Positions 12,229 through 26,916 of a stretch of 64,000 bases of DNA are shown piece by piece. Within the stretch, counting starts at the first letter, position 1; the number at the start of each line of letters is the position of its first letter. The notes below the pieces were generated by a model, which saw only the letters and a program-made list of their open reading frames with translations, was not told where the DNA came from and did no database searches. The position numbers and the translations under genes were made by a program. Source of the DNA: Coffea arabica (lineage: Eukaryota > Streptophyta > Magnoliopsida > Gentianales > Rubiaceae); assembly GCF_036785885.1 (NCBI RefSeq), contig NC_092312.1, positions 20,974,001 through 21,038,000 of the forward strand, read 5' to 3'.

Positions 12229-12497
12229 AGGTTTTGTTTGATAATTCAATTCAGCACTTAAATTTAATAAATTCAAATCTTAACATGTTTGGACTCGTTT
12301 GATAACAAAAAATTAATATGACACTAAATTTTTTAGGCAAAATTTGCTCTCAAAAAATAAGTGATGCGCTATTCACTTATTATTTAATGTGATATACACT
12401 CAAATGCATCATATTTAGTACTTAAGAATTTAATAACTTAATAAGTTTAAATTTTAGATTTCGATTTTCAAACTTCAATTTTATCAAACTCACCCTA
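12229..12497 (-). mobile_element. AT-rich MITE, TTTGATA-ended family, copy B (inverted)
   Basis: This is the reverse orientation of copy A, less than 1 kb away. It reads GGTTTTGTTTGATAATTC at the left and TTATCAAACTCACCC at the right, with GATATACACTCAAATGCATC inside. The two copies could form a large hairpin in a read-through transcript. Confidence 0.65.
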
Positions 12498-12900
12498 AGA
12501 ATTGGTTTGAAAATTTTGCCCAAAAACACCTAAAGGGAGCTTATATGTGCATTGCATGAGCATATTGTCAGATTGGTAATCTTTACATGTTAAAATCCTA
12601 AAGTCTAGAAGGGAGTCAGGTTTTTCGTTGTACGAAACAAGTTAATACAAATCTCACGATGTGAAAAGTTAATATAAGTATGTGAGAAACGATTTCCATA
12701 AACATTTTAAAAAATACAGACCGTGCTTTGTTTTTGTTGTGGAAATTTGAAGCTTTATTCCTCAAAGGAAAGAGAAATTAATTTGTTAAAGGACTTAAAA
12801 GAGCAAGAATTATCAGAAAGGATACGGGTCCAAGGGCAAGGTATTCTCCAACAACTGGAAAAAGGGCCAGAACGAAAGAAAAAGGAAGAAAGGCATACGA

Positions 12901-13223
12901 CAACAGGCCTATGTTATTGGCCCATTATTATCAGTTAAGCAACTCCTAGAAACAGGCCCATTATAATGAGTTAAGCAACTCCTACAAACAGGCCCATTAG
13001 AGAATAAAACTATAACCACGCAAACCAAACCCTAAAACCTATCCAACGGCTAATATCAAGCATTTGCTGTTCTCATTTAATCACTGCCGTCAGATAATAT
13101 CTTAACTCTGGATAAATTCCCTTACAAATCAGCCTTGCGCTCGAGTCTAGGATTACTGCGGTCTGATAGTGTTCCCTCTGCGGGTTAGCTTATTTTTCTC
13201 TCATCCGCTTCTCTTCCGTCGAG
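12901..13223 (+). promoter_or_regulatory. RPL3 promoter and 5' leader with phased GGCCCA boxes and a telo-box
   Basis: GGCCCA (site II type) occurs at 12919, 12955 and 12991, exactly 36 bp apart, because a 36-bp unit containing TTAAGCAACTCCTA is tandemly duplicated. A telo-box AAACCCTAA follows at 13027-13035. Site II plus telo-box is the classic pairing in plant ribosomal-protein promoters. A pyrimidine-rich stretch (CTTATTTTTCTCTCATCCGC) precedes a donor at 13224, so a non-coding first exon probably ends at 13223. The transcription start is not resolved. Confidence 0.72.
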
Positions 13224-14110
13224 GTAATATCGTTCGATTTTATAGCAAAAAATTGGCATAATCTAAATCTTGTAAAATTCACCTGCCTTTGATCTGTTTG
13301 CTAGAAAACCGAAAAGCTAAAAGAATTAAAAAAAATTGGAGCACTTGCAGCATGCTAAATTTTGCTTTTATTTGAACTATTTTTCTTTAATTTTGCTGGA
13401 AAAACATAGAATTCTAGCTTCAGTTTATATTTGTTTTTGCATTTCTGCTAGTGTTATTAGTAGTGAATTCAGATCCTATGCTTACAAGGTTCTGATTTGT
13501 GTGGTCGTGATAATTAAGCTTTCATTATGTAGTAGCTAATCTCAATATTGCTATTTTTTTCTAATTTAATGATTTTTTTAAATCGATAACTTGTTTTTAT
13601 ATACTAATTTACTGCTATGTTGTTTAAGTTTAAAGTTTATGGTAGCTATAATGATTTTGAAAATTCTAATTAGAAAATGATTTTGAAAGAGTAAATACAA
13701 GTGCCTTGGGGGCGGTGAACATGTTTGGCATTGGCCTTTTCCAGGCATTGATTGGAATGTACTCCCTCTGGAATGAGTAATCAAGGCTGGAGTCTCAAAA
13801 AGGCTCTTTTGCCAATGCCCCAATAAAATTTGTTGGGGTTTTTGGGAAGAAATACCAATGAGCTTGAGAATTGGCATACCGAATCATGGTGCCATAGGCC
13901 TTTGGTGTGGGAGCATTTCTATTCATTTGCTGGAGATGATGATCATTGTCGCATGTTTGCTTTTGCTGCTTATAGCACTTTTGCTTACGTAATTTTTTTA
14001 ACCTCCCTAGAAATTGCTAGTTTGTTGCTACATGGAAAATTTACAACATAGAGTATCATACTAAACTAAGATTTACAACATTTTAAAAGTAGCAAGCTTG
14101 GTTTTACTAG

Positions 14111-16445
<2,335 letters not shown>

Positions 16446-16540
16446 GAAGAGAGGAGATCTATTTATCCCAAATTTGTTGAGTAGGAGTTTGCGGTCTCCA
16501 GTAGGAACTTTTGGTTATCACTTTTTTATCATTTCATCCC

Positions 16541-16590
16541 GTATTTGTTTCTCCTGTTCCGTATTTGTTTCTCCTGTTCCGTATTTGTTG
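16541..16590 (+). repeat. 20-bp tandem repeat in the RPL3 3' region
   Basis: A 20-bp unit beginning GTATTTGTTTCTCCTG occurs perfectly at 16541-16560 and 16561-16580, and half of a third copy follows. It lies about 100 bp after the RPL3 stop, probably in the 3' UTR. Confidence 0.8.
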
Positions 16591-18930
16591 GCCGACTTCT
16601 GCATTCGCATCCTTAATGACTGAATGGTTTATTGCGCCAATGAGCGGATACTCGACTCTTCAAATGCTGACTTAAATTTACAGGCTTTTGCATAAAGTGT
16701 GGGATTCTTCTGCTGACTAGTTGGACGGACGGACGGACAAATTTTTTTTAAAAAAACTTTGTCACGTGGTGTTTTGTGATTGAAGCATTTTGCTTTTATG
16801 GAGCCATATGTAATTTAGCGTACCAAATTTCCAGTTTGTAACACATTTTGAGATCAGACCTTGCAAAAGGTATTATTGTAGAGAAGGAGCTGGCTGTTGT
16901 TTCATGAACAGTCAATCAATTTTCGGAGTGCGTGTCACATGTGCAGTTGGCTTTTCACACATTTTGATGATAAAGAAGGAAGAGGAACTGCCTACTGAAT
17001 AAGAGATTATAATAATAATGTATCCTGAAGCCTAGCTTATGTATTGCTCAGTTCACAAACAGCGGCTGAGATATTGAAGAATGGACTGACTGGTCAAAAA
17101 CATATAGTATATAAATTTGCCGCTTCTCTTCTCAAGTTTCAAGAACATCCGGAGGAAGGATCTTAAAAAGAGGGGAAATCACACACGTGAACGTATGGAC
17201 CCACAAGGCTTATGTACGTAGTAGGTCTTGATAATAACTCCAATTCCATCATCATAAAACTCAAGACCAACTTACTAATAATAATTAAAAAACTTGAATC
17301 TGAACACTCATAATCATACACTCGGATTAATTTGATGATAATCTCTCTAGTTTCTCATCAATTAGTAGTTTTTTACCTATGTGAGTATATGATATTTTGA
17401 TAAGAGTAGTATCTATGCATGCATGTTTAATTAAGAACAAAAGCCCTGACTGACTCTTCAATCTAATTTCCAATTTTCGCTGTACAAACTTTTGTAGTGC
17501 ATAATTTCAACTATCTTCAATTATGTATTGTCTCCCCTGACTCTCTACAATTTTTTTGATGAGAAAAAAAAAAAACACGCCAAGAACTGAAGAACGTTAA
17601 TCTCTACTGTTGCTTGGCTGTTTGTGAACAAGTAAAAGAAACTTCGTCAAATGCGGCCCACATCTCACATGGGACAAAGAAAGTAAAAAAGAAAGATAAC
17701 GTGAAGAAAAAGAGGCGGAGTGCCTCTAGAGCCTAGACTCGAGTTGTCTGTCCGTCATCAAGCCAAATCTACCTCTACCTTGTATATAAAAAGAAAGCCA
17801 AGTTTATCTAGCTAACCATCTTTTTGACACATGTATTGTATATATTTTTGACAAGTGGACCTTTGATTATTTTACCTAAATTTTTCCTTCTCTTTTTTTA
17901 TTTAATTGGGGTAAAGGATTAAAATATTTTTTCTCCTTGAGAAAATCAACTCCATCGCTTCTTTTTCTCCATTAATTGTACCTCCGTTTTTCTCCATTTC
18001 TTTCTTTTTGCAATTACTTTATGGCCTATTAAATTTAATTGAAGGATCCAATAAGATTTTGTATATATTTAAACTAAAGTTAATTTTTGTTTTTTTTTAA
18101 TTACTCAAGTATTGTAGTATGAATTGGGTTGGTATACAAGGATTGCAGCCGGTGGTGGAAGTCACAATTGAGGCTTTCGGCCTAGAGTGTGACTTGACAA
18201 AAAATTGTTAGAAATTTCAATTTTGATTAAAAAGATGTTTTTGCAATAAAAAATAGTACAATTCTAATTTGTATATGTAGACCAGGAAACATGACAATTC
18301 ATATTTTTATCTAACTTTGCTATTTATATTCAGGAGCTGCAGGATAATGTTGTCACCTTTAAGCAGAATTTAAATAGATGAACTGGATTCTTCTATCAAA
18401 AGAAAGAAAAATATGAAAGTTTATAGTAAGCTATATTGATGTTGAAGATTGTGCCATGTTTTAGTAGCTTCCTAAACTTTTTCTCATTATTAAAGTACTA
18501 GAAGTATTACAACTGCTTTTGATTTAGTTTTAACTAAAACTATACTACTATTAATACACCAATGCACTTATAGTGTATTAAGTTTCTCTCCTTTTTGGGT
18601 ATCATCATAATAGTGGTTCAAAAATCTTTATTCAAATCACAATAAATAGAGAGGTTGATTTCATAGATGGAATTTCTCTTCATAACAAATTTTGAGAGAA
18701 ATTTTATTTATACTCCATATTGTGTTAATTGTGTTCCTACAATAAACAAAAACTATACGATAAAAATAATAACAAAAGCATGATTAACAAAAATGAGAGT
18801 TCAAATAATATTTGTCAAATTTAATTGCTTTAATGCTCAATTTTTCTCCTATTTTTCTATTCATTCATCATGTGTCAAAATAATTTGATGCTATGCATTT
18901 GACGGACAGTGGGCATTTTGGTCATTTTAC

Positions 18931-18993
18931 ACAGCGCGTAATTTTGATTGCACACGGCGTAACTTTGTTTGCACAACGTGTAACTTTAGTACA
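18931..18993 (+). repeat. Degenerate ~20-bp tandem repeat
   Basis: Three degenerate units read GCGTAATTTTGATTGCACA, CGGCGTAACTTTGTTTGCAC and ACGTGTAACTTTAGTAC. The sharing is clear but imperfect. Function is unknown. Confidence 0.5.
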
Positions 18994-20452
18994 AAAATTT
19001 ACGGGCCCCACACACGTTGTAAAAATTGATATACAACTTATAATCTGGATCACACATTTTTTTGGTCAAAATCTGGCCGTTGACTGTTCAGGTCCCTGCC
19101 CCTTGTCTGCATTCGACTAAATTTCTAGGGGGTCCAAATTGTGCTTTGCACAGTTCAAGTACCTCTAGTATTTATATATCAAAATAGAAGCCTACCTGAT
19201 GAATACTTGGCAAATTTATGTACATAGATAGCCAAGGATTCGAGCTAGCTATTTTTAGCGTTTTGTTTCCTGGGATTTTGCCATGTTCAAAAGTTTTTTT
19301 TTTTTTTTTTTTTTATATAAAAAAGGGAGGAGGGTCTATCTAATCTATTTCCAAAGACTTCTTCTTTTCTTTAGAAGAAGTATTGGTAAACAAACATACG
19401 TAAGTAAGGACATGCTAGGAAGGTGAAGCATGCTTCAGGTGGAGAGACTTAAAAAGAGGACTGTGATTAGCAAAGAAGATAGCAGAAGAAAGAAGATTGT
19501 GATTCAATCTCTCAACACAGTAGTAATATATTTTTTCCAACAATTTGCTTTATTGTTCTTTCTTTTCCAGGGACCCCCACTTCTCTTTTCAGAACTTGTC
19601 TTATACAACAACAATATATTTTATATTCTTTTCCTTGAGGTGACTCCATTACATAAAAAAGTAAAGTAGTTCTAAAATCGAATGTACATTCTCTGGCATG
19701 AAAACACATATAAGTCAACACCAAAATACATTTTCTGAAATGATGGACAAGTACCACCTCTATTAATTTTCTTTCCTCCCCTCCCCAACCCCCCCCCCCC
19801 CCCCCCCTTCCCCTTTTTCTTTTAAATTTAAATTTTGGCTTGTCTGTTACTACTAAAACTCAAAAGATGTTCATTCCTTTATTCTTTCCCCTTTTAACAG
19901 AAATTATATAGAACCTTTGAAGCTATAGATTAAATTCTAATAGAATTTAAAAAAAAGTTACATATTTAATCAAGCATGTAAAACCAGCATCCTTCACTTT
20001 TTCTTGGCTATATCTACATGTATATATATGTGTGTGTGTGTAGATTTTGATGCTATTTTATGATCAAGTACTATGATTGTTTTCTAGATCTTTTCCCTTT
20101 GAATTACACAGCAATAAGAGACCTATCTACATGCACATGGGTTGGTTATAATTGAAATCATAAAAATGGAATCACATTAGGAACAAGTTTAGATAGGCTT
20201 TCCTTCTCTTTCAAAGACATGGTGATTGGCTTGTTGAAAAAGAACCACCTCTAGTACAATTTGAGGGAATGAAAAGCTTCCTCCCTCCAACCACCCCCCC
20301 CCCCACCCTCCACGCTCTCTTTGCATGATCTTCTAGGTTCTTTACACACTAATCATATAGTATATAGCTTTATCCTTTCCCAAAGAAAATCTTTATAGTA
20401 TTAAGAGTCTCAAGGCTCAATGCCCATCAAAAGCTTTTTATGGTTCCCTTCG

Positions 20453-20571
20453 CATTTGGATTGCAATTTTTTGTGTGGACACATTTTTTAATCACCGTTC
20501 TATCTCATAAATATTAAATCGTTACAGTAATTTTTTAATAAAAAATTTAGAAAAATGCAATTCAAACAAAG
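20453..20571. mobile_element. Short MITE, TTTGGATTGCAA family
   Basis: Ends CATTTGGATTGCAATTTT and AAAATGCAATTCAAACAAA are inverted. The interior has TCTCATAAATATTAAATCG and TTACAGTAATTTTT. About 120 bp, no ORF. Confidence 0.6.
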
Positions 20572-21243
20572 CTCACTTGCCACTTCGGCCTTGGCATATT
20601 ATGTACCATTAGAGGTAAATTAATTGACTTTAGTGCTTCTCCTGCCAAAACAAAAGTTTCTTTTCTTTGGGAGCTACCTCTCCCCCCCCCCCCCCCCCCC
20701 CCTTTTTGTAGCAATAGTACTACTTACGGGGTTCAATTCTTTCTTCACATAAATCATGGTGGTTCTGATATTGCATAGCTGTAACATATCCTATCCAACA
20801 TTTATTCTCTTCCTTTTTTAGTTCTGCATTTGTTTTGTGTATGATTTGATTCCACACCTGCACGGTTTGATAGAGTGGTATCTTAGAAAACTAATCGCGT
20901 GTGGAAAAGCTAATTGCAGCAGCCTTTTATTTTCTTACGTTTTATTTGGCAGCCTTATTTAACTTTTGCACGTAGTGGGATTTTGTTGTGATATTTTGCC
21001 AACTTTCCATCATTGAAACCATCTGGTTTGGTTGCCCATGTTGAGGTCGGCACTTACAACAAATGGTTTGGTTAATTATTATGTGAGTTCTTGTTCTTCC
21101 CCTGCCACCCTACTTTGGCACATCCTGCCATCTTTGCTTGTATTTTGTGTAATAATAGGCTTGAAATTAAGCATGCAGATCATTATAGAAAAACATGAAT
21201 TTGAACCCCACTCGCCCCATTCTTTCTTGGCCAAGATAGTAAG

Positions 21244-22444
21244 GGTTATTATCATTTTACTTCCTTAACGTTGGATGTCGACACGTGTGTTTGGATTGTA
21301 AATTATTTGAGATATTTTTACTGTAGTATTTTTTATGATGTGATGTATATGAGATAAAAAAATAATTGGAAAGATAAAAAGATGTATTGAAAATTGTAAT
21401 AGTGATGTAAGCAAATATATTTGGGTAAATAATCTCCTGTCCAAACACACACAGTTACTATCTTTTAATTACTTTACCCCCAAAACTGACAGTCAAATTT
21501 AACGAAGTTTGTTAATTAAAGTGAAAAGACATGTTTAACTCTTAAAACTATTATCGCTTTACCTCTATAAACTATAGCCTCATTATTAATTTACTCCTAA
21601 AGTTATTTTTTAGACAATTTATCTTACCATTAAACCAACTTAGCAAATTAAAGGACTTTAGAAGAAAGCACCATCCTCTTTGCATAATAAAAATAATAAA
21701 AAATTTAGAGTAGGTTTTCTTCTTTTTAGTATCAAGAAAAAAAGTCAAAGTGTTAATCTTTTTCTTTTTGGCAATTTTATTAATATTGAAAAAAATAGAA
21801 AGACGGGGAGGGGGGAGAGACAGAGAGCTCAATTCTTTTTTTTTTTAAATACAAATAAGAAAGAATTAAATATTTTTATTATTTTAAAATTATTTTCCTT
21901 TTCTGTTTACCACCAAATTTCAATGCTAATCCCGACAACCTTAAAGTAATACGATAATATTAGACTCTTCTTTATTTTTTTATTTGTAAAATCTAATTTT
22001 CTGTCTCTTTCTTCCTTATCTCCTTTTCTTTTTCTAATATTAATAAGTGTGAACAAAGAAATTTGAGAAAACTCTTTTATTTTTATGTTTTTGGATCTTT
22101 TAAAGTGAAAAAAAAGGAAGAATAACTATTCCAACTTTTTTATTTTTAATTATATATAAAAAGGGTAAATATATTTAAAAAATTTTGACCATACTAGTTA
22201 GATTAACGATGAGATAAAATGACTAGAAAATAATGTTAGGAATTAAAGCGATTTATCACTATAATTTCAAGGGATAAAGTGATAATAACAATGTGATAAT
22301 GCTATAGAATAAAGGGGTATTTTTGTCCAAAATTTCTTAACATGCTGGGTTGAATTACTTATGAGGATGAAGTGACTAAAAGATAATGTTAGAGAGTAAA
22401 TTGATAGCAGTGATATAGTTTAAAAGGATAAAGTGACAATAACT
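21244..22444. mobile_element. Putative foldback element with long degenerate inverted arms, split by a MITE
   Basis: The left arm (about 21244-21284 and 21451-21660) reads TTATTATCATTTTACTTCC and later TTTACTCCTAAAGTTATTTT. The right arm (about 22190-22444) in reverse complement reads TTATTGTCACTTTATCC and TTTACTCTCTAACATTATCT. The arms are diverged and the interior (21660-22190) is AT-rich with no clear gene. No target duplication was resolved, so the class is uncertain; long arms suggest a MULE-type relic. Confidence 0.45.
21285..21450. mobile_element. MITE, TTTGGATTGTAA family, nested
   Basis: GTGTGTTTGGATTGTAAAT at the left is mirrored by AATCTCCTGTCCAAACACAC at the right. The inside holds TACTGTAGTATTTTTTATG and TGATGTATATGAGAT, the family core. 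It interrupts the left arm of the foldback element at 21244-22444, so it is the younger of the two. Confidence 0.72.
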
Positions 22445-23108
22445 CGTATAGTAATATAAAGAATTTCTTAATCCCATTTTAAGCTAATAATATTTTCTAA
22501 CTTTATTCAAAACCTCTTATGACTGATGTGGAATCATGCTCCACACATTTCATCTTTTCAAAAAAGAGTTGCGATTTGGCCAAAGTTGGATGTGACCTGC
22601 TTCTCATACTTGCATGGATTAGCATTCGAGATATGATGAAGCTATTCCCATATCACAATCAACAAGTTTTTGAGAAAGAGAGGGATTATGCTTTAAAATT
22701 TAAACACTCTCAAAATGCAGCCTGGAATCAATAATATGCTCAATTGCAAATTCATAAGCGTCGAAATGTTTGATTCCCACAGTACTATTGATTGAAAGCT
22801 GAGAAATGAGTACTTAAAACGGGCAAACTTTTTTGTACTTTTAAACGGTAAGGTAAATTATTCTTGACGAAACCAAATTTGACACTACTATTGTAAGATT
22901 CATATTTAATTAGTTGGATATATGATTTCATGTTTAATTAGTGGGATGTAAGATTTTGAAAATATCACCGTCACATCAAAATCAACTCAGGATTCCTATT
23001 CCATTCACTCAGCTTCACTGTACATTCCCCCTGCTAAGAGATTGCTGATACATATTAATAACATATACTTGCATTGAACTTTTTCTTGACTAGCAATGAA
23101 ATTATATA

Positions 23109-23260
23109 GGGGTTTGTCTGGAATGAGATAATTTCAAGTAAAATAATTTATTTTACAAATTTCAATCACCCTTTTATCTTCTTAATCACCTTTTCATCTC
23201 ATATACGTCACAACACAAAAAAAAAAAAAATTGCTGCAGTAATTATCTCAAATAAACTCC
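23109..23260. mobile_element. MITE, TTTGGAT-related family
   Basis: The left end GGGGTTTGTCTGGAATGAG is roughly mirrored by CTCAAATAAACTCC at the right. The interior has TCTCATATACGTCACAACAC and GCAGTAATTATCTC, like its relatives. Boundaries are approximate. Confidence 0.48.
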
Positions 23261-23682
23261 TATATATAGTATTAGGCAGATTGCCTCTTTGTTAGGGTCT
23301 GGAATGGTGAATTTTGATTTCCCTCCAGTGCCATTCCAACATTGATCAAATTGCTTTAGGATGCACCAGTAGAATAGAATAGAATAGACCACCCTGGTTT
23401 TGGCTCTGCACTCTTCAGACAGACAAAGGAGGCCCATACTTTTATATTTCTTTAAGTTTCATCCTGAGACACGGTATAGTATTCATTAAGTTAAGCATCA
23501 GGATCATGAACATCAAAACATGAAAAAGTGTACCAGCGAAAATTATCATATAACTTTGTCTTCACATTTTCCACCGAGTATAAAGCTAGTTAGCCTGAGA
23601 GCTAACATTCTCTACTAGTAGATAGCAATGCCTGGAATAATGTGACTGTCTTTTCTTTCCATGACAGGTAAACCAATTGAAC

Positions 23683-23684
<2 letters not shown>

Positions 23685-23747
<63 letters not shown>

Positions 23748-23748
23748 G
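23685..23748 (+). repeat. (AT)n microsatellite followed by a T run
   Basis: About 46 bp of alternating AT passes directly into about 18 T residues. A (TCC)n tract follows at 23781-23803. Confidence 0.9.
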
Positions 23749-25285
23749 AATGAGAAGGCTACTGAATTAATAATGCTTGTTCCTCCTCCTCCTCCTCCTC
23801 CTCAGGATAGAGGGCTAATGTCTTAACAATTTCACCGAAGACCATCTTGGTGTCTGCTGATTTTCAGTTTCAATCCATCATTTTAATTGGGTGCTGCCAG
23901 CCGAAAGAAAGAAGAAGTGCATCGATCCCACTGAAAGGCTTGCAGGTTCAACCTTCTGATAGCACTTGTTGGTGAGAAGTCATTAAATTTTCTGCTGCTG
24001 CTTCTTCTTCTAGTTTACATTACCCTCACCTTGCATCTGCTTTCAAGGAACGTATAGAATTTGAATTTCTGTTTCTCTATTAGCAATAGTCATGAAATCA
24101 TGATCTTGATTGTCCACTTCCTTGTTGACATACATTGTTGTGGAATAGTTCCAAGCTTCTGCAGTGGTTTGAATTAGCAGAACTTCCCACGCAATGTAAG
24201 CAAAATGGTGAGTTTTCACAAGTTCTTTGGGTAAAGAGAGGTCTCATTCATCCAGTCCACCAAAAGAACATTTACATCAGAAGAGGAAACTTTCCGTCCA
24301 ACTTTTCATCATTACCAACTGTCCCAGTAAAAGAGGAACTCATTCCAGTACTTTCTTTGCACTGCATAATATTATACTACTTCGTTTCTTTGTTGGAAAT
24401 AAACACAAAGCACAACATTCATCTCATGTCCATTTCTTGAAGGCCAAAGTACATTTCATCAATTTGACCTTCTCTTGCCCTTTTAATCGTTCTCCTCCAA
24501 ACAGGTTGATATACAGTTCTCTGTCAATCATGTCCCTGAGCTTCTAAGCATGCTTTAACCACAACTTCTTCAACAACTTTTTATATGTATTTTAACAGGA
24601 CAGGCCTCAGTAGAACGACCACTTGGTAGTAGGAAACTAGAAAAATATAAAGACCGGGGGGGCTGAAATTTGGCAAAAGCCAATAGAGCAATAGCATTGA
24701 AAATAGCATATATTGAGTTATGTGATGATAAAGGGAAGAAATGTTATTTATCAAACTGGGATTTGAAAAAGAGCCCCATTATTTATCAAACTGGAATTTG
24801 AAAAAAGTTCCATCATCACATGTAGGAAGTATTCTAAGAAATTTTGCTCTTCATCTTCCAAATAACAATTTAGTAGAATGTTCTCTTTGTGGATATCTTT
24901 GGAATCTAATGTCCTATTTGCGAAATGCTATCTCAAGCAATACGTACGGAGATTTGCTAAATGCTTTTGACAGATTTAGGGGCAAAGTTGAGGACCATTT
25001 TCCATGAAAGCACATCACGGGAAGCCCATCTAAGACTAGAGAAATTAACGTTTGGCCTTATAATTGTTGTTCTTTAGCCGTTACATTGAAAGGTCATCAG
25101 TTTCTTAGTCCTGAAAACAATGTTGATTGCTTTATCATTTTCCTTTCCACCAGGATTGCTGATCAGTGGCGAATAAGCATAAACATTTTGTGGATGAAAC
25201 ACCGATCATTAGTTGTAACTGTTAAGAATGAGATCCTAATGCTCTTCATGCAATCAGCTTGTTCTGGAAGTCCATGTAACTTAGA

Positions 25286-25791
25286 ATGAACAGGTTCAAT
25301 TCTGAAAGACCAGAAGATTGGAACATCTACTCCAGCTCAGATCCTAGTCCATCTCAAACAGAAGTTAATCAGGAAGGTCCATGGAAAAACTTTGGGACAT
25401 CAATGAATGCCCTTTCTTTTGGTTTTGTTGCCACGGCTATCTTAATTTCAATGTTTGTCATAATGGCCATCTTCGAGCATCTTTTCAAGCCAAGTGAGAC
25501 TTTTTCTTCACCTCAAGGTGGCAGCAGCAGGACCTTGCGATCTACGCAAATGCAGAAACTCCAAGATCCCCAAAGGGTATGTTCCTGCCAGCAATTCTTC
25601 CTTTTTAAAAACGTCGTATCTCTCATGGTTTGAATGTCTAATTTCTGTGGCTGCAGGTATCAACAATTTCGTATTCCTCGGACTTCTCCGTCTTAATGCC
25701 AGGGCAGCAGTATCCTACATTCATTGCCCAACCAGCTCCTCTTCCTTGTTCAAGGGAAGGGGTGTGCTGGCCCCCCCATGAACATATATAG
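25286..25791 (+). CDS. Small single-pass membrane protein of unknown function (plant-specific)
   Basis: Two exons, 25286-25576 and 25657-25791, join in phase 0 (AGG, then GTATGT donor and TGCAG acceptor) to encode 141 residues. The N-terminus is polar (MNRFNSERPEDWN). One hydrophobic segment, FGFVATAILISMFVIMAIFE, at about residues 46-65, is a membrane span and is followed by HLFKPSE. The C-terminal tail has YSSDFSVLMPGQQYPTFIAQ, then PAPLPCSREG and WPPH. I recall this tail as strongly conserved in an uncharacterised plant family. The unspliced frame would end in unrelated sequence, so splicing restores the conserved tail. Function and membrane are unknown. Confidence 0.85.
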
Positions 25792-26916
25792 TTAGTCTTT
25801 CCTCGGTGTGTCCACTGCTACGTGATAAACCACCAAGTAATCTTCGGTTTGGATGCCTCAACTTCGTGGATGAATGTATAAAACATATATGGTTTTGGAT
25901 GCTTAGGTAAAGAAACTCCCCCACAATGACGTTCTCGTTTGTTCTGTGTAATAGACCTTCAATCTTGCATCTTATATGACAATCCGCTGAAAACTTCCAC
26001 TTCCAGTAGGAGACTTGAATCAAAGCTGAAAACTGCTGCTTCCGCTGAAAAGCTTTGTGTCTCCTCTCTTCACAGTGTGCTTTTGACAAATGACAAATAA
26101 CGTTTCTCAGGAAAATTTTGGCCATGTTTCGGGAGGAAAACGAATTGAATTGTCTTCTTTCAGCCTGTACTACGTAGCTTAAAAGGGAAAAAACAAAACT
26201 CGTTAGTCATACATAACCTATAAACCTAACCTAGCCTAAGCTTATATTACCCAAAAAAGAAATTTTTTTTGTTGCTATTGGATAAGACTATGCATAAAAG
26301 CTCTTTCAGTGCAACCCAAGTACAAAGGGGCGCACAACTGTTCAAGACATCTTTTCAGTAGATAATTCCTCTGCTTGGGGGGTTGCTCAAGAGCAAATGC
26401 TGTCACTCGGCAGGATGACAAGGGCTCAAGAGCTAATGCTCTCACATAGTAGATAAAACTCAGAATGAGGAATACACCATAAATCGAATTTTCACATTTA
26501 AAGACATTTTCTCAGCCAGATGAGGCCTTGTTCTGTGGAAACTAACTGTATGGCACAAAACTAACAGGCTGAAATGCGCCAAGATTGCATGGGAAATTAT
26601 ATAGCACTAGCAAGATTGTGAGATTCGCATTCACAGGAGAAAAATGTGAACAGAAAAAAAGAGGTCAGTTCAATCCCGCGCCATTCAATCTCATACATAA
26701 AGATCAGTTCCTTTCCCCTACCACTTTTACAATTCTGTACAACAGCCATCCCAGCTTCAAATTGCTTACGCAGCAACAAGACGACTGGTTAGGGACCACC
26801 TCGCTCCTCCAAAGGTTGCTGCTTTAAAACGATTTGCCTCTCTCATCTTAGGTCTGAATTACAACCTCTATGCTGTTAACTCTCAAGAAAAGTTACAATG
26901 AAAATCTAACCTAAAT
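25792..26916. other. 3' ends of two convergent genes
   Basis: This stretch lies between the stop of the membrane-protein gene (plus) and the stop of the MACPF gene (minus), so it should hold both 3' UTRs. No coding exon is recognised. The small open frames on both strands have no domain. Confidence 0.5.

Larger units (their letters stand above)
16446..21242. other. RPL3 3' UTR followed by a long gene-free interval
   Basis: The first few hundred bases should be RPL3 3' UTR. After that come a GGAC tetranucleotide run (about 16722-16738), AT-rich DNA, long C runs near 19790-19807, 20296-20304 and 20683-20702, and a T run near 19295-19314. I see no coding exons, tRNA or recognisable microRNA hairpin. 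Confidence 0.5.
22445..25285. other. Gene-free interval upstream of the 25286 gene
   Basis: It holds a MITE (23109-23260), an (AT)n then T-run microsatellite (23685-23748), a (TCC)n run (23781-23803) and a 35-bp direct duplication (24746-24815). Part of 23900-25285 could be 5' UTR exons of the downstream gene, but I cannot place them. The open frames at 24135-24547 and 24741-25007 show no domain. Confidence 0.45.

Noticed and set aside
24135-25007. Open frames of about 88-106 codons
   Set aside because: No recognisable motifs; 24746-24815 is a 35-bp duplication that lengthens one frame by chance. At most this is 5' UTR of the downstream gene.
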